Assembly (NCBI RefSeq): GCF_900086705.1
Contig: NZ_LT575483.1
Coordinates: 2,429,442 to 2,493,441 of the forward strand
Direction: 5' to 3'
Length of the DNA: 64,000 nucleotides
Origin: Massilibacillus massiliensis
GTDB taxonomy: Bacteria; Bacillota; Negativicutes; FLKF01
Shown here: one piece after another, positions 1 to 11,000 of the stretch
Position numbering within the stretch: the stretch's first letter is position 1
Layout: each line of letters begins with the position of its first letter
Made by a program: the position numbers and the translations under genes
Notes under the pieces: generated by a model
What the model was told of the DNA's origin: nothing
What the model saw: only the letters and a program-made list of their open reading frames with translations
The model's database searches: none

Positions 1-144
1 ACAAATCGTAGCAATTGATTCGGAACCTTGTGCGTGCGGCAGAACATTTGCAAGAATAAAAATACCATAGAATTTATTGACAGCAAGTATGTTGTTTTTT
101 CTGACTCAATATTGGGTAGATTAGATATTGAGGAGGTGTTGCAA

Positions 145-282
145 ATGTTTGGTCATAGAAGACGTTATCAAATGATGGGAGCAATGAACTCCGGTGAGAT
201 GAGAAGTATGGCAAAGATGGCAATTGCCGGCTTCATTGTTTATCAGGCAGCAAAATATGTTGTCAAAGAAATTATGGATTAA
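145..282 (+). CDS. Small membrane-associated peptide, 45 aa, unknown function
   Basis: The start ATG at 145 is preceded by a strong AGGAGGTG at 131. The open frame runs further upstream, but nothing there looks like a start. The product has a basic, Met/Arg-rich N-terminal half (starting MFGHRRRYQMM) and one hydrophobic segment at about residues 25-41, ending in a charged tail. That suggests one membrane-spanning or amphipathic helix. I do not recognise a family. It has its own terminator just downstream, so it is probably transcribed separately from the sbcDC-addBA operon. The clear ribosome-binding site and the terminator are the main reasons to believe it is real. Confidence 0.6.
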   Translation: MFGHRRRYQMMGAMNSGEMRSMAKMAIAGFIVYQAAKYVVKEIMD

Positions 283-288
283 TGCGTA

Positions 289-323
289 AAAATTGCCCCG
301 GCTTTTAGCTGGGGCAATTTTTT
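289..323 (+). terminator. Rho-independent terminator after the 45-aa peptide
   Basis: The stem AAATTGCCCC / GGGGCAATTT has a short AT-rich loop and is followed by a T run. It separates the small peptide gene from sbcD. Confidence 0.85.
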
Positions 324-381
324 ATGCAGGATTCTAAAAAAAAATAAAGAATTTTAATTCATAACAGAGGAGGGAACGCTT

Positions 382-1536
382 GTGCGGTTTATACATACTT
401 CAGATTGGCATTTGGGAAGGTTATTTCATGGACGTCATTTAACGGATGACCAATCCTATATACTAGAACAATTTCACGATGTAATCAAAGAAACTAAGCC
501 AGATGCGTTGATTATCGCCGGCGATATATATGATCGATCTGTACCGCCAACCGAAGCGGTTGAACTCTTAGATGATACGTTAGCAAAGATTCTTCTCGAC
601 GCAAAAGTGCCGGTTATGATGATTGCCGGAAATCATGACAGCCCTGAGCGAATTGGTTTTGGCAGTAAGCTATTAGCGGGTCAAGGTTTGCACGTAACGG
701 GAACATTGGAAAAAATGCTGCAGCCTGTCGTTTTGGAAGATGATTATGGTAAAGTGTATTTTATGCCGTTTACTTATGCTGAGCCGGCTTTGGTACGTCA
801 TGTATTTGCAAAGTCAAACTTAGAAAATCATGATGTTGCCATGGAGTTTCTGATCAGGCAAAGTTTAAAACATATACCGGAGAATGCGCGTAAAGTGGCG
901 ATTGCACATACGTTTATTGCCGGAGGGCTAGAAAGTGAATCCGAACGTCCATTGTCTGTAGGTGGTACAAGTCAGGTAAGAAGCAGTTTATTTGCACCCT
1001 TTCACTATACCGCACTCGGACATTTACATAACAGCCAGCGTGCCGGCAGTGAGAAAATCCGTTATTCTGGTTCATTGCTCAAATATTCATTTGATGAGGC
1101 AAATCAGAAAAAGGGACTGAATCTTGTCGAATTAGACAAGGATGGAACGATAAAGATTGAAATGATCAGCCTAACGCCAAAACACGATGTGCGTGTGGTC
1201 GAGGGCTATTTTAAAGATATTTTAGTCAATCGTGAAGTTTATCCTGTAAGTGAGGACTATGTAAGCGTAAAGCTGCTTGATACGATGCCTATTTTAGATG
1301 TGCACGGACAATTGGAAAAAGTATATCAGAACTTACTGCAAATAGAGCGTCCGAATCTGATGGTTGACGGTAAGCTGCAAAAACCGAATGGCGATCATAG
1401 AAAGATGAGTGAAACGGAGTTGTTCGATTCTTTCTTTGAACAGATGACCGGCGAGCATTTAACTGAAGTGCAAAGAAAAGTTTTTCACGAACATCTCGAT
1501 GCATTATTCCAGGCAGAACGGGAGGTGAAGGCATGA
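382..1536 (+). CDS. sbcD: Exonuclease SbcCD, nuclease subunit SbcD
   Basis: This is the Mre11-type metallophosphoesterase subunit of SbcCD, which opens hairpins and trims double-strand ends. The 384 residues match the usual family size. Phosphoesterase motifs are in order: SDWHLG with D8 and H10, GDIYDR at about 47-52, GNHD at 83-86, AHTF at about 176, and GHLH at about 213. The start is GTG at 382 behind GAGGAGGG. The stop overlaps the sbcC start by 4 bases (ATGA), indicating translational coupling. It is the first gene of the repair operon sbcD-sbcC-addB-addA. Confidence 0.95.
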   Translation: MRFIHTSDWHLGRLFHGRHLTDDQSYILEQFHDVIKETKPDALIIAGDIYDRSVPPTEAVELLDDTLAKILLDAKVPVMMIAGNHDSPERIGFGSKLLAGQGLHVTGTLEKMLQPVVLEDDYGKVYFMPFTYAEPALVRHVFAKSNLENHDVAMEFLIRQSLKHIPENARKVAIAHTFIAGGLESESERPLSVGGTSQVRSSLFAPFHYTALGHLHNSQRAGSEKIRYSGSLLKYSFDEANQKKGLNLVELDKDGTIKIEMISLTPKHDVRVVEGYFKDILVNREVYPVSEDYVSVKLLDTMPILDVHGQLEKVYQNLLQIERPNLMVDGKLQKPNGDHRKMSETELFDSFFEQMTGEHLTEVQRKVFHEHLDALFQAEREVKA

Positions 1537-4500
1537 AACCTTTACTGCTGAAAATCAGTGCGTTTGGACCGTATGCCGAAGAAGTAACTTTAGATTTTCG
1601 CGCGCTCGCGGGACGGACCTTTTTCTTGATTCATGGACCGACAGGCGCGGGTAAAACAACAATTTTAGATGCGATGTGTTTTGCACTCTATGGTGATACG
1701 AGCGGACATGTCCGTGACAGTAAGTCGGTGCGCAGTGACCATGCAAAGGCTTCCGTTGCGACAGAGGTTGAATTTACGTTTGCCATTGGTGAACTGCAAT
1801 ATAAAGTAAAGCGCAGTCCTGAACAACTGCGCCCTAAAAAACGCGGTGAAGGGACAACCTTGCAAACTGCCCAAGCCGAGCTTTTTAAAATCAAAGATCA
1901 GGAAGTTACTTTGCTTACGACTGGTTATAGTGATGTCATTAAAGAAATTGAATGTTTACTCGGTTTTAAAAGCAGTCAGTTTCGACAAGTTGTGCTTTTA
2001 CCACAGGGAGATTTTCGCAAATTATTGACAGCCAATTCAACAGAACGGCAGGAAATCATGCAAACGTTGTTCAAGACAGAACTTTATCGGAAAATTGAGG
2101 AACATTTAAATGAAAAATATAAACAGACCAGGCAAGTGGGAGAAGAATTAACGAGACAGCGTAATTGGGTGCTAAATGAAGCACAAACAGAAACGTTAGA
2201 AGAATTAACGGAAAAGATAGCAGAAAATCAACGGGGGCTCTCTGCTAAAGATGCTGAGTTGCATAAAGTACAGGCAGAAATGGAAAATGCCCAGCAACAG
2301 GTGAATGACGGTAAAATTATCGTGCGTCAATTTCAAGAACTAGCGGCAGCAGATGCAGAGCGAAAAGAACTTGAGGGAAAAATTGAAACGGTAAATGTAG
2401 GCCGTACGACTTTGCTGCAAGCACAAAATGCGGCTGTGTTCTTGGATGCTGAAAGACAATTGCAGCAGCTTGAAAAAGATCAGCAGCAATATCAGACCGG
2501 GCGACAACAACAATTGCAGCAAGTTGCAGGTTTAGAAAAAGAATGTAAAATTGCCGCAGACCAATTAAAGGCAGAGCTTGCAAAGGAACCAGAACGGCAG
2601 AAAATAGCAGAGACGTTAGTTGAATTAAATGCGCTTGCAGATAAGGTGACTGCTTTGCAGGAAGCTGAGATAAAGAAAAATCAATGTAAGCAGGTTTTAG
2701 TGCAAAGTGCGGCGGCAAAAACTGCCGGGCAGGAGCAACTTACACGGGTAAAAATGACTTTGCAAGAGCAACTTAAGCAGCAAGAAAAGATGCAGCTGCA
2801 AGCCAGCCAATTGACGGGTAGTAAAATAGAAGTGGAGAATGCAAAACGCATTGTCCAAAAACGTAAGGCATTAGAAATCACAATGAAAGAACTCGCTGAT
2901 GCAAAGAAAATTTTAAGTAATGAAGAAAGCAAACTAGGCGCATTGCAGCAAGAGTATGATGTAGTGCAAAATTTATTGCAAAAACTGCAACATTTATTTA
3001 TGGAGGGACAAGCGGCTATTTTAGCAGCTACGTTAGGCAAGGATACGCCTTGTCCCGTTTGTGGCTCTACAACGCATCCGAGTCCGGCTGTCGCACAAGA
3101 TCGTCTGCCGAGTGAAGCTGAAATACAAAAAGTGCAAGATCAATTAAACAAGCTGGAGAAATCCCGAGAGGACGTGCAGCAGTTCGTAAACGGTGCGAGA
3201 AGTAAAGTGCAGACCTTGATCAATCGCCGTGAGGATATTGAAAAAGAGTTGGGCGAGGATCGTTTATTAACGGTAGATGCGTTAACTGCAGCCGTAGATG
3301 CGCAGACCAAACGGCTGCAGCAAGCACAAATTGCCAGTGAACAATTAGAAGGATTAGAAAAAGAAATTACACGGTTAAAAGAAGAGGAGCTAAAGCAAAC
3401 AACGGCACAAGAGACACTTGAAGAAAAGTGGCGTATTGCAGATCGCAGCGTCAAGGAGCTGGAGGCGATCGTTTTAGAGCGGCAAGCAGTGGTGCCAGAG
3501 ATGTATCGTGATCATCGTGCGTTGGCGGAGGCAGAGGCGCAAATACTAAAAAACCAACAAAGTCTAAAAGCAGCTTTTGAAAAAGCGCAGCTTGCGGTGA
3601 AAGAATCGGAGCAGCAGCTTGCAGTTACAAAAACAAATTTGGCGAGCTTAGAGCAGCAGCTAACGATAACCACCCAGCGATATAAAAAGGAACAAGACGA
3701 TTTTTCGCTGCGTTTAGAAAAAGCAGGTTTTTTTGCAATGGAAGATTATCAAAAAGCAAAAAAATCAAGTGAGTATATAGAAAAATTAGCAGAGCGGATA
3801 CAATTGTTCGATACAAGTTTAAACAATGCCAAAGCCCGCTATGAACGTGCACTGGCAACGACAGCCAAACTGAAATTACCGGACATGGCTAAGCTTGAAC
3901 AAATGTTGGAAACTGTAACGGCGACGCATCGTCAAGTGCTTACCCAGCAAGTAAATTTGAAAAGTCAAATCGCAAAACAAAGCGCGCAGCAAGAAAAAAT
4001 TCGGCAGATGAATCAGCAGTTAGAAAAGCTTGGTGAAGTATACGGGATCATTGGGAAATTAGCCGAAGTTGCCAACGGTAAAAACGAATATGGTTTAACG
4101 TTTCAACGTTTCGTTCTGGGCGCATTGCTTGAGGACGTTGCGGATGCCGCCAATATGCGTCTTAAGATGATGAGTCGTGGACGATATTTGCTGCAAAGAA
4201 CCATGGATCGTGCCAGAAAAAATGCTGCCGGTGGGCTGGAACTCGAAGTGCTTGACAATTATACCGGTATTGCCCGCAGTGTAGGGACTTTATCAGGCGG
4301 AGAGACTTTTTTAGCGTCGTTGTCATTGGCACTGGGCCTTGCTGATGTTGTACAAAGTTATGCGGGCGGTATGCATCTGGATACGATTTTGGTAGATGAA
4401 GGATTTGGTACGCTGGATCCAGAAGCTTTGGATATGGCAATGAAAGCACTCGTTGATCTGCAAAAAGGCGGCAGATTGGTCGGCATCATTTCCCATGTGC

Positions 4501-4583
4501 CGGAACTGAAGGAACGGATCGATGCGCGCCTGGAGGTAAGTACGACGAAATATGGAAGTACGGCAAGGTTTAAAATAGGGTAG
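1533..4583 (+). CDS. sbcC: Exonuclease SbcCD, SMC-like ATPase subunit SbcC
   Basis: This is the Rad50-type ATPase partner of SbcD. The 1016 residues show the family layout: N-terminal Walker A GPTGAGKTT at about 35-43, a long Gln/Glu/Lys-rich coiled coil, a central zinc hook CPVC at C507-C510, a second coiled coil, then the ABC signature LSGGE at about 920 and Walker B DTILVDEGFGTLD at about 950. The zinc hook joins two SbcC molecules. The ATG at 1533 overlaps the sbcD stop, and addB follows after 12 bases, so all four genes are probably one transcript. Confidence 0.95.
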   Translation: MKPLLLKISAFGPYAEEVTLDFRALAGRTFFLIHGPTGAGKTTILDAMCFALYGDTSGHVRDSKSVRSDHAKASVATEVEFTFAIGELQYKVKRSPEQLRPKKRGEGTTLQTAQAELFKIKDQEVTLLTTGYSDVIKEIECLLGFKSSQFRQVVLLPQGDFRKLLTANSTERQEIMQTLFKTELYRKIEEHLNEKYKQTRQVGEELTRQRNWVLNEAQTETLEELTEKIAENQRGLSAKDAELHKVQAEMENAQQQVNDGKIIVRQFQELAAADAERKELEGKIETVNVGRTTLLQAQNAAVFLDAERQLQQLEKDQQQYQTGRQQQLQQVAGLEKECKIAADQLKAELAKEPERQKIAETLVELNALADKVTALQEAEIKKNQCKQVLVQSAAAKTAGQEQLTRVKMTLQEQLKQQEKMQLQASQLTGSKIEVENAKRIVQKRKALEITMKELADAKKILSNEESKLGALQQEYDVVQNLLQKLQHLFMEGQAAILAATLGKDTPCPVCGSTTHPSPAVAQDRLPSEAEIQKVQDQLNKLEKSREDVQQFVNGARSKVQTLINRREDIEKELGEDRLLTVDALTAAVDAQTKRLQQAQIASEQLEGLEKEITRLKEEELKQTTAQETLEEKWRIADRSVKELEAIVLERQAVVPEMYRDHRALAEAEAQILKNQQSLKAAFEKAQLAVKESEQQLAVTKTNLASLEQQLTITTQRYKKEQDDFSLRLEKAGFFAMEDYQKAKKSSEYIEKLAERIQLFDTSLNNAKARYERALATTAKLKLPDMAKLEQMLETVTATHRQVLTQQVNLKSQIAKQSAQQEKIRQMNQQLEKLGEVYGIIGKLAEVANGKNEYGLTFQRFVLGALLEDVADAANMRLKMMSRGRYLLQRTMDRARKNAAGGLELEVLDNYTGIARSVGTLSGGETFLASLSLALGLADVVQSYAGGMHLDTILVDEGFGTLDPEALDMAMKALVDLQKGGRLVGIISHVPELKERIDARLEVSTTKYGSTARFKIG

Positions 4584-4595
4584 GGAGGCAGTTTT

Positions 4596-7500
4596 GTGGC
4601 ATTAAAATTATTGTATGGGCGTGCTGGTACAGGAAAAACTGCATATTGTTTAAATGAAATCCGGCAAAAGCTTAGCGCGTCACCAGAAGGTGCGTCGCTC
4701 ATTTTGCTGCTGCCGGAGCATGAAACTTTTAAAACAGAAAAACTGCTTGCCAGTACGCCGGGGCTAGGTGGTTTTACGCGCAGCTATGTATTTGGATTCC
4801 GGAGATTTGCACACCGTGTATTGCTCGAAACTGGCGGTGCACTCAGACCACAGATTACAGAGCTGGGGAAAAGGTTGTTATTAACAAAAGTCCTGCATGC
4901 CAGTCAACAAGAATGGAAATCCTTTCATAAAGCAGCGCGACAAAGAAATTTCGCTGAAACGCTGGCGAGTATGATTGAAGAATTTAAGTCTTATGGAATT
5001 GACAGTGCACATTTAAAAGATGTCGTTGCAGCACTGGATGATTCTCCGTTAAAAGATAAGTTAGAAGACTTATCTTTTGTTTATCAAGGATTTACGGCTG
5101 GTATGGAAGGGCATTATACCGATGCAGAAGATTGCCTAAATTTGCTTGCCGAAAGACTGCCAAATGCAAAGATGGTGCAAAACGCCGAAGTATGGATCGA
5201 CGGATTTCGTTTCTTTAATCCACAAGAATCTGCGATTATTTGCAGTTTATTAAAAATGGCGAACACAGTGACGATTACACTTTGTATAGACGATGTTTTA
5301 AATCCTGATCACAAAATCGAAACATCCTTGTTTCATCGGCAATGGCAAACGCGGTGCAAGTTATTAGAGCTTGCCGAGACATTGGCGATTCCTGTACAGG
5401 AGGAAGAGTGCAAGATAAATTATCGGTTAAAGGATGTACCTTCCCTGTTTCATATTGAGCAAAATTTTTATCGCTTTCCGATTCGTACAATCGCTGAGAA
5501 TGAAGCTGTACATATTGTTGAAGCTGCCAATCGGCGATTAGAAGTAGAAGGCGTCGCTGCGGATATGATTCGTCTTTGCCGAGAAGAAGGCCATGCTTGG
5601 AAAGATATCGCTGTTTTGGTGCGTGACCAAGAAAGTTATGAAGATATTTTATCTGTTGTATTTACCGATTATGATATTCCGTTCTTTAGTGATCGCAAAC
5701 GACGCAGTGTGCATCATCCGTTGTCTGAGCTTCTACGTTCTGCGTTAGAAGCCATTCATGGCTTTCAATATGAGGCATTGTTTCGCTGTTTCAAAACCGA
5801 TTTTTTCCCGGTAAAACGTGAGCAAATTGATTTACTGGAAAACTATGTTTTGGAATTTGGCATTCGCGGAAATCGCTGGACGATGACGGAGGATTGGACG
5901 TATAGTAAACGGTTATCTCTCGAAGAAGACCAAGACTTGGATGAACGAGCGGCAAATCAGTTAGCGCAGATCAATGAAATTCGCCAAATGGTGATTGCAC
6001 CCTTGCGAAAGCTTGAGAAACAGATGCATGCTGCGCAGACTGTCACGGAACTGACCACGGCTTTATATGATTTTTTATTAGAGCTTGCAGTACCGAATCA
6101 GTTAGAGGCGTGGGCATTTGCTGCAGAAAAAAACGGAAATTTGGATGAAGCACGTGAGCATCAGCAGCTATGGGATCATGTTGTGATTTTGTTTGAACAG
6201 ATGGTCGAGACCAGCGGTGAAGAAACCATGACTTTGGAAACCTATGAGGCATTACTCGGTGATGGCTTGGAAGGACTGACGCTGAGTCTGATCCCACCGG
6301 GACTTGATTATGTAACGATTGCACCGCTGGATCAAAATAGTGTTGCCAATTGTAAAGCAGCGTATATTGTTGGTGCAAACGAAGGTGTGTTGCCAAAACG
6401 TATACGCAGTGAAGGTCTGCTCACAGATGCAGAACGATTGCAGATGGTAAATATCGGCCTCGAATTATCTCCGGGGGCAAGTGCGGATAATTTTGCTGAA
6501 CGATTTTTAATTTATAGTGCATTGACACGAGCGAGCCAATATCTTTGGGTGAGTTATCCGCTGGCGGACAGCGAAGGGAATGGCCTTGGGATTTCTTCTT
6601 TGGTCAGCCGTTTGCGGGAAATGCTAAGCTTCAAGTCGATTCAGAGCATTCCTTTAGAGCTGAACCCGGATATGGCACGCAGTGTGATTGCACAACCGCG
6701 GCAAGCTTTGTCTCAGTTGTTGCAGGCGTTTCGGCAATACAGACAAAAACGGCAGATCAGTCCGATTTGGCAAGATGTTTATAATTGGGCGGTAGCGCAT
6801 GAACAAATACATCCATTATTAAAAACGATTTTATCCGGTTTGTTTCATCAAGGCAATGTAAAACCTCTGCCGGCAGAACTGGCAGGAAAACTTTATACAA
6901 CGAATAAACGTCTGCGTGGCAGTGTAACGCGTTTTGAGCAGTTTAGAGCTTGCCCGTTTCAGCATTTTGCACAATATGGACTGATGCTGAAAGAACGGGC
7001 GGAATTTCGCTTTGCAGCACCTGATTTGGGACAACTATTGCATGCGGCTTTAAAAAATTTTGGTGATCGGATGCAGGCGGAAAATCGTTCTTGGGGTAGT
7101 GTTGCTGACGAGGAATATAAAGCAATTTGCGGAGAAATTGTCGATCATCTGGCACCCAAACTGCAAAATGAAATCTTGCTCAGTTCAAATCAGCATAAGC
7201 ATCTGCTGGGCAGAATTAAACGGACTGTGGAAAAATCGATCAAACGCTTGATTGAGTTTGATCGTGTGAGTGCATTTTCTCCGATTGGGTTAGAAAAATC
7301 CTTTGGGCGTGGTAAAGATGCGCTGCCGCCGCTTTCTTATGCGCTGGAAGATGGGTATCGTTTAGAGATTACCGGACAGATTGACCGTGTAGATAGTATC
7401 TGCCATGAGGGAAAACGTTATTTTTTGGTGATCGACTATAAATCAGGTCAGGCTTATATCAATTTGATTGATGTTTACTATGGATTAAAATTGCAATTGT

Positions 7501-8030
7501 TGACGTATTTACTGGTGGTGCAAAATTCGGCAAAAGAAATTTTAGGTGAAAAAGCGCTGCCAGCAGGTGTTTTGTATTATTTTCTTAAAAACCCAAATTT
7601 GACTGCTGCCGCAAAAATGAGTGAGGCAAAAGTTATGACAGAAATTAATAAAAAGCTTAAGATGCCCGGATGGATTCTTGCCGATGAAGAAATGGTAAAA
7701 AAAATTGATAGTTCGTTTCATTTTATTAAAGTTTCGCTTACTTCAAAAGGAACGATCAATGCAACTACAAAAAACAGTGTAAAAACCGAAGAGGAGTTTT
7801 TTGCACTACTGCATCATATGGACGAAGTACTCGTTGATACAGGAAAACAGATTTTAGCTGGTGATGTTGCAGTCAGTCCATATCAATTAGAGACGAAACA
7901 AGCTTGCAGTTATTGTAAGTATCATTCGTTTTGCCAATTTGATCGTTTACTGCCTGCCTATACCTATCGCAATTTATTAAAAATTGATCATGAAACCATT
8001 ATGCAAACATTATTAAAGGAGGTGGAATGA
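4596..8030 (+). CDS. addB: ATP-dependent helicase/nuclease subunit AddB
   Basis: AddB is one half of AddAB, the Firmicute counterpart of RecBCD, which resects double-strand breaks for RecA loading. The 1144 residues are close to the B. subtilis length. Visible features are the nucleotide-binding loop GRAGTGKT at 8-15 and a C-terminal RecB-like nuclease domain with the iron-sulfur cysteines C786, C1104, C1107 and C1113. The nuclease core appears as DYKSG near residue 948. The start is GTG at 4596 behind AGGGAGG. The gene ends 4 bases inside the addA start. Confidence 0.95.
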   Translation: MALKLLYGRAGTGKTAYCLNEIRQKLSASPEGASLILLLPEHETFKTEKLLASTPGLGGFTRSYVFGFRRFAHRVLLETGGALRPQITELGKRLLLTKVLHASQQEWKSFHKAARQRNFAETLASMIEEFKSYGIDSAHLKDVVAALDDSPLKDKLEDLSFVYQGFTAGMEGHYTDAEDCLNLLAERLPNAKMVQNAEVWIDGFRFFNPQESAIICSLLKMANTVTITLCIDDVLNPDHKIETSLFHRQWQTRCKLLELAETLAIPVQEEECKINYRLKDVPSLFHIEQNFYRFPIRTIAENEAVHIVEAANRRLEVEGVAADMIRLCREEGHAWKDIAVLVRDQESYEDILSVVFTDYDIPFFSDRKRRSVHHPLSELLRSALEAIHGFQYEALFRCFKTDFFPVKREQIDLLENYVLEFGIRGNRWTMTEDWTYSKRLSLEEDQDLDERAANQLAQINEIRQMVIAPLRKLEKQMHAAQTVTELTTALYDFLLELAVPNQLEAWAFAAEKNGNLDEAREHQQLWDHVVILFEQMVETSGEETMTLETYEALLGDGLEGLTLSLIPPGLDYVTIAPLDQNSVANCKAAYIVGANEGVLPKRIRSEGLLTDAERLQMVNIGLELSPGASADNFAERFLIYSALTRASQYLWVSYPLADSEGNGLGISSLVSRLREMLSFKSIQSIPLELNPDMARSVIAQPRQALSQLLQAFRQYRQKRQISPIWQDVYNWAVAHEQIHPLLKTILSGLFHQGNVKPLPAELAGKLYTTNKRLRGSVTRFEQFRACPFQHFAQYGLMLKERAEFRFAAPDLGQLLHAALKNFGDRMQAENRSWGSVADEEYKAICGEIVDHLAPKLQNEILLSSNQHKHLLGRIKRTVEKSIKRLIEFDRVSAFSPIGLEKSFGRGKDALPPLSYALEDGYRLEITGQIDRVDSICHEGKRYFLVIDYKSGQAYINLIDVYYGLKLQLLTYLLVVQNSAKEILGEKALPAGVLYYFLKNPNLTAAAKMSEAKVMTEINKKLKMPGWILADEEMVKKIDSSFHFIKVSLTSKGTINATTKNSVKTEEEFFALLHHMDEVLVDTGKQILAGDVAVSPYQLETKQACSYCKYHSFCQFDRLLPAYTYRNLLKIDHETIMQTLLKEVE

Positions 8031-11000
8031 TGGCGTGGTCAGAGGCACAGCTTAAAGCGATTACAACGTATGATAAAAATTTACTCGTAGCTGCAGCGGC
8101 AGGATCGGGAAAAACCTCGGTGTTGGTTGAGCGAATCATTCGCCGAATTTTAGATGAGAAAGCACAGTTTCACATCGATCAAGTTCTCGTTGTGACGTTT
8201 ACGAATGCAGCGGCAGCTGAAATGCGGGAACGCATCGGCAATGCGATCAGCAAAGCGCTCAAAGAACATCCGCAGTCTAGGCATTTAGAACGACAGCTGG
8301 TTCTTTTGAATGCGGCTTCTATTTCAACGTTGCATGCGTTTTGTCAAATGGTGATTCGTCAAAATTTTCATCTTCTTGATATTGATCCAAAATTTCGTTT
8401 AGCAAATGAGCAGGAAATTCAGCTTTTAAAACAAGATGTGTTGGAAAATCTATTTGAAGATCAATATGTACGTTCAGAACCTGATTTTTTGAACTTTGTC
8501 GATCATTACGGCAATGAACGCGGTGATGAAGCACTGTATGAAATGGTTTTGCGATTACATCGTTTTTCCTGCAGTCAACCCTATCCACAGATATGGCTGA
8601 ATCAATTGAAAGAGAGTTTTACGATTCCGGCAGATACGGATATCGATACAACGGTATGGGCAGGCATCATTCGCCAGCAGCTTACCTTATCACTGCTTGA
8701 ATGTCAGCATATCATGGATGAGCTGTTGCTTAACGCGCAGCAAATTGGTTTTGATTTTTACGTGCCGACATTTGAAGCAGATCTTCAATTGCTTGAAGGG
8801 CTGTTAAAAGCCGTAGATTTACCCTGGGATAGTTTGCAGAAAGCAATGTTTGCGGTCAAGTTTGCGACGATGGCGAGAGCACCGAAAGAAACCGATGAAG
8901 CATTGAAAAAGCGCTGCAGTGATCAGCGTAATAAGGTAAAAAAAATCATCCAAACATTAAGAGAGCATTATTTTACGGTAACAGGCAGTGAGCAGATTGC
9001 AGATTTGATTCAAGTCGCACCGATGATGGCAACGATTTGCGACTTAACGATTGCATTTGCAGAGCGGTTCGCTGCAGCAAAACGTGTGAAGGCAATTGCC
9101 GATTTTAATGATTTAGAACATTTTTGTTTAGCAATATTAACAGATGAAACTTCTACGCCGGAGGAGGTAAAACCATCCGCTGTTGCTAAAGCACTGCAAG
9201 AAAAGTACAAAGAAGTTATGGTAGATGAATATCAAGATACAAATGGTGTGCAAGAGGCTATTTTATCCTTGGTACGCAAGGCTGCGCAGCCAAATTTATT
9301 TTTGGTTGGTGATGTAAAGCAGAGTGTATATCGATTTCGTTTGGCAGAGCCTGCATTATTTCTTGAAAAATATCATAGCTATCCGTCACGGGGCGATGCA
9401 TTTTGCCGCATTGATTTAGCACAAAATTTCCGCAGTCGGCCGGAAATTTTGGCGGCAATTAATTTTATCTTTATGCAGTTGATGTCACCGAAAGTCGCTG
9501 AATTGGCATATGGTGAGGCAGAGAAGTTAAACCCAGGCCCCGGCTATCCGTTGACAGACCAGCCGATTGTTTCTACGGCGATTGAGCTTTGTATCGTAGA
9601 TCAAGGCAACGCTGTTAAAGCAGCCGATGATGATGTAATGCAGCAAGAAAAAGAACTAGAGGAGACTGCGGAAGAAAGCGAAGACCTTTCTGGTTTTGCA
9701 CTAGAAGCCGCTTTTATTGCAGAGCGTATTCAAGGTTTAATGACAGAAGCTCCCTATGTGTTTGATAAAGAAGCAAAAACATATCGTCCACTGGCTTGGC
9801 GTGATATTGTGATTTTGATGCGTTCGGTTAAAAATAAAGCAAATGTGCTCTTAGAAACTTTGCGTAATGCAGATATTCCTTCTTATGCGGCAGTGGATTC
9901 CGGTTATTTTCAAGAAGTTGAAATTCAGATTATGTTAGCGCTGTTACACGTCATTGACAATCCTTACCAAGATATTCCGCTTGCGAGTGTGATGCACGCA
10001 CCGATTGTTGGCTTATCTACGGTAGAACTTGCGGCAGTCCGCTTGGTTTTACCAAAAGCAGATTTGTGGTCGGCTGTATTACGGGCAAGTGCGCCTGAGA
10101 GCACAGTACAGGAAGCAACGAAAGTAAAATTAAGCCGCTTTGTCCAGCAAGTCAGTCGATGGCGCAATTTAGCGAGACGGAAAAGCGTGCCGGAACTTAT
10201 TTGGCAGTTGTTTCGTGATACCGGGTATTACGATTATGTGGGTGGAATGCCGGGGGGGATACTGCGGCAGGCCAATCTCAGGATGCTGTATGACCGGGCA
10301 GGACAATATGAAACGACAAATTTCCGAGGCTTATTCAGATTTCTGCGGTTTATCGAAAAAATGCGTGATACAGGGACAGATCTAGCTGTAGCAAGGACAT
10401 TGGGAGAAAGTGAAAATGTCGTGCGCATTATGAGCATTCATAAGAGCAAGGGGCTGGAGTTCCCTGTTGTGCTTGTTGCGGATCTTGGTAAACCGTTCAA
10501 TTTACTTGACAGCCGCGGTAATTTACTCATGCATAAAACATTAGGTTTGGGGCCGTTTGTTACGGATAGTGAACTGCAGTTTAAATATCCAACGATTGCA
10601 AGGCAGGCCATCGCTTACAAAATGAATATGGAAAGCAAAGCCGAAGAACTGCGGGTACTCTATGTCGCGTTAACAAGGGCACGTGAAAAATTGATTTTAG
10701 TTGGTTCAACGGCAAAACTTGCAGCGAAAGTCAATGGATGGTGTCAGTATATCGGGTCAAATGATCGACTCTTGCCTGATTACGCTATCGCTGGTGCAAA
10801 TACATATTTGGATTGGGTTTGTCTGGCGGTTGCCAGGCATGCGGACGGAGCGCCTTTGAGAAATTTGGCGGATACGACAGAAATGCGCATCAATGCCAGT
10901 CATGAGGATACTTCGCGCTGGCAGGTAAAGATCATCGCTGCAGCCGATATTTTGCAAAGCACTGCGATCGAAGAAGAGGATGGGGCGTGGCTGCAAAAGA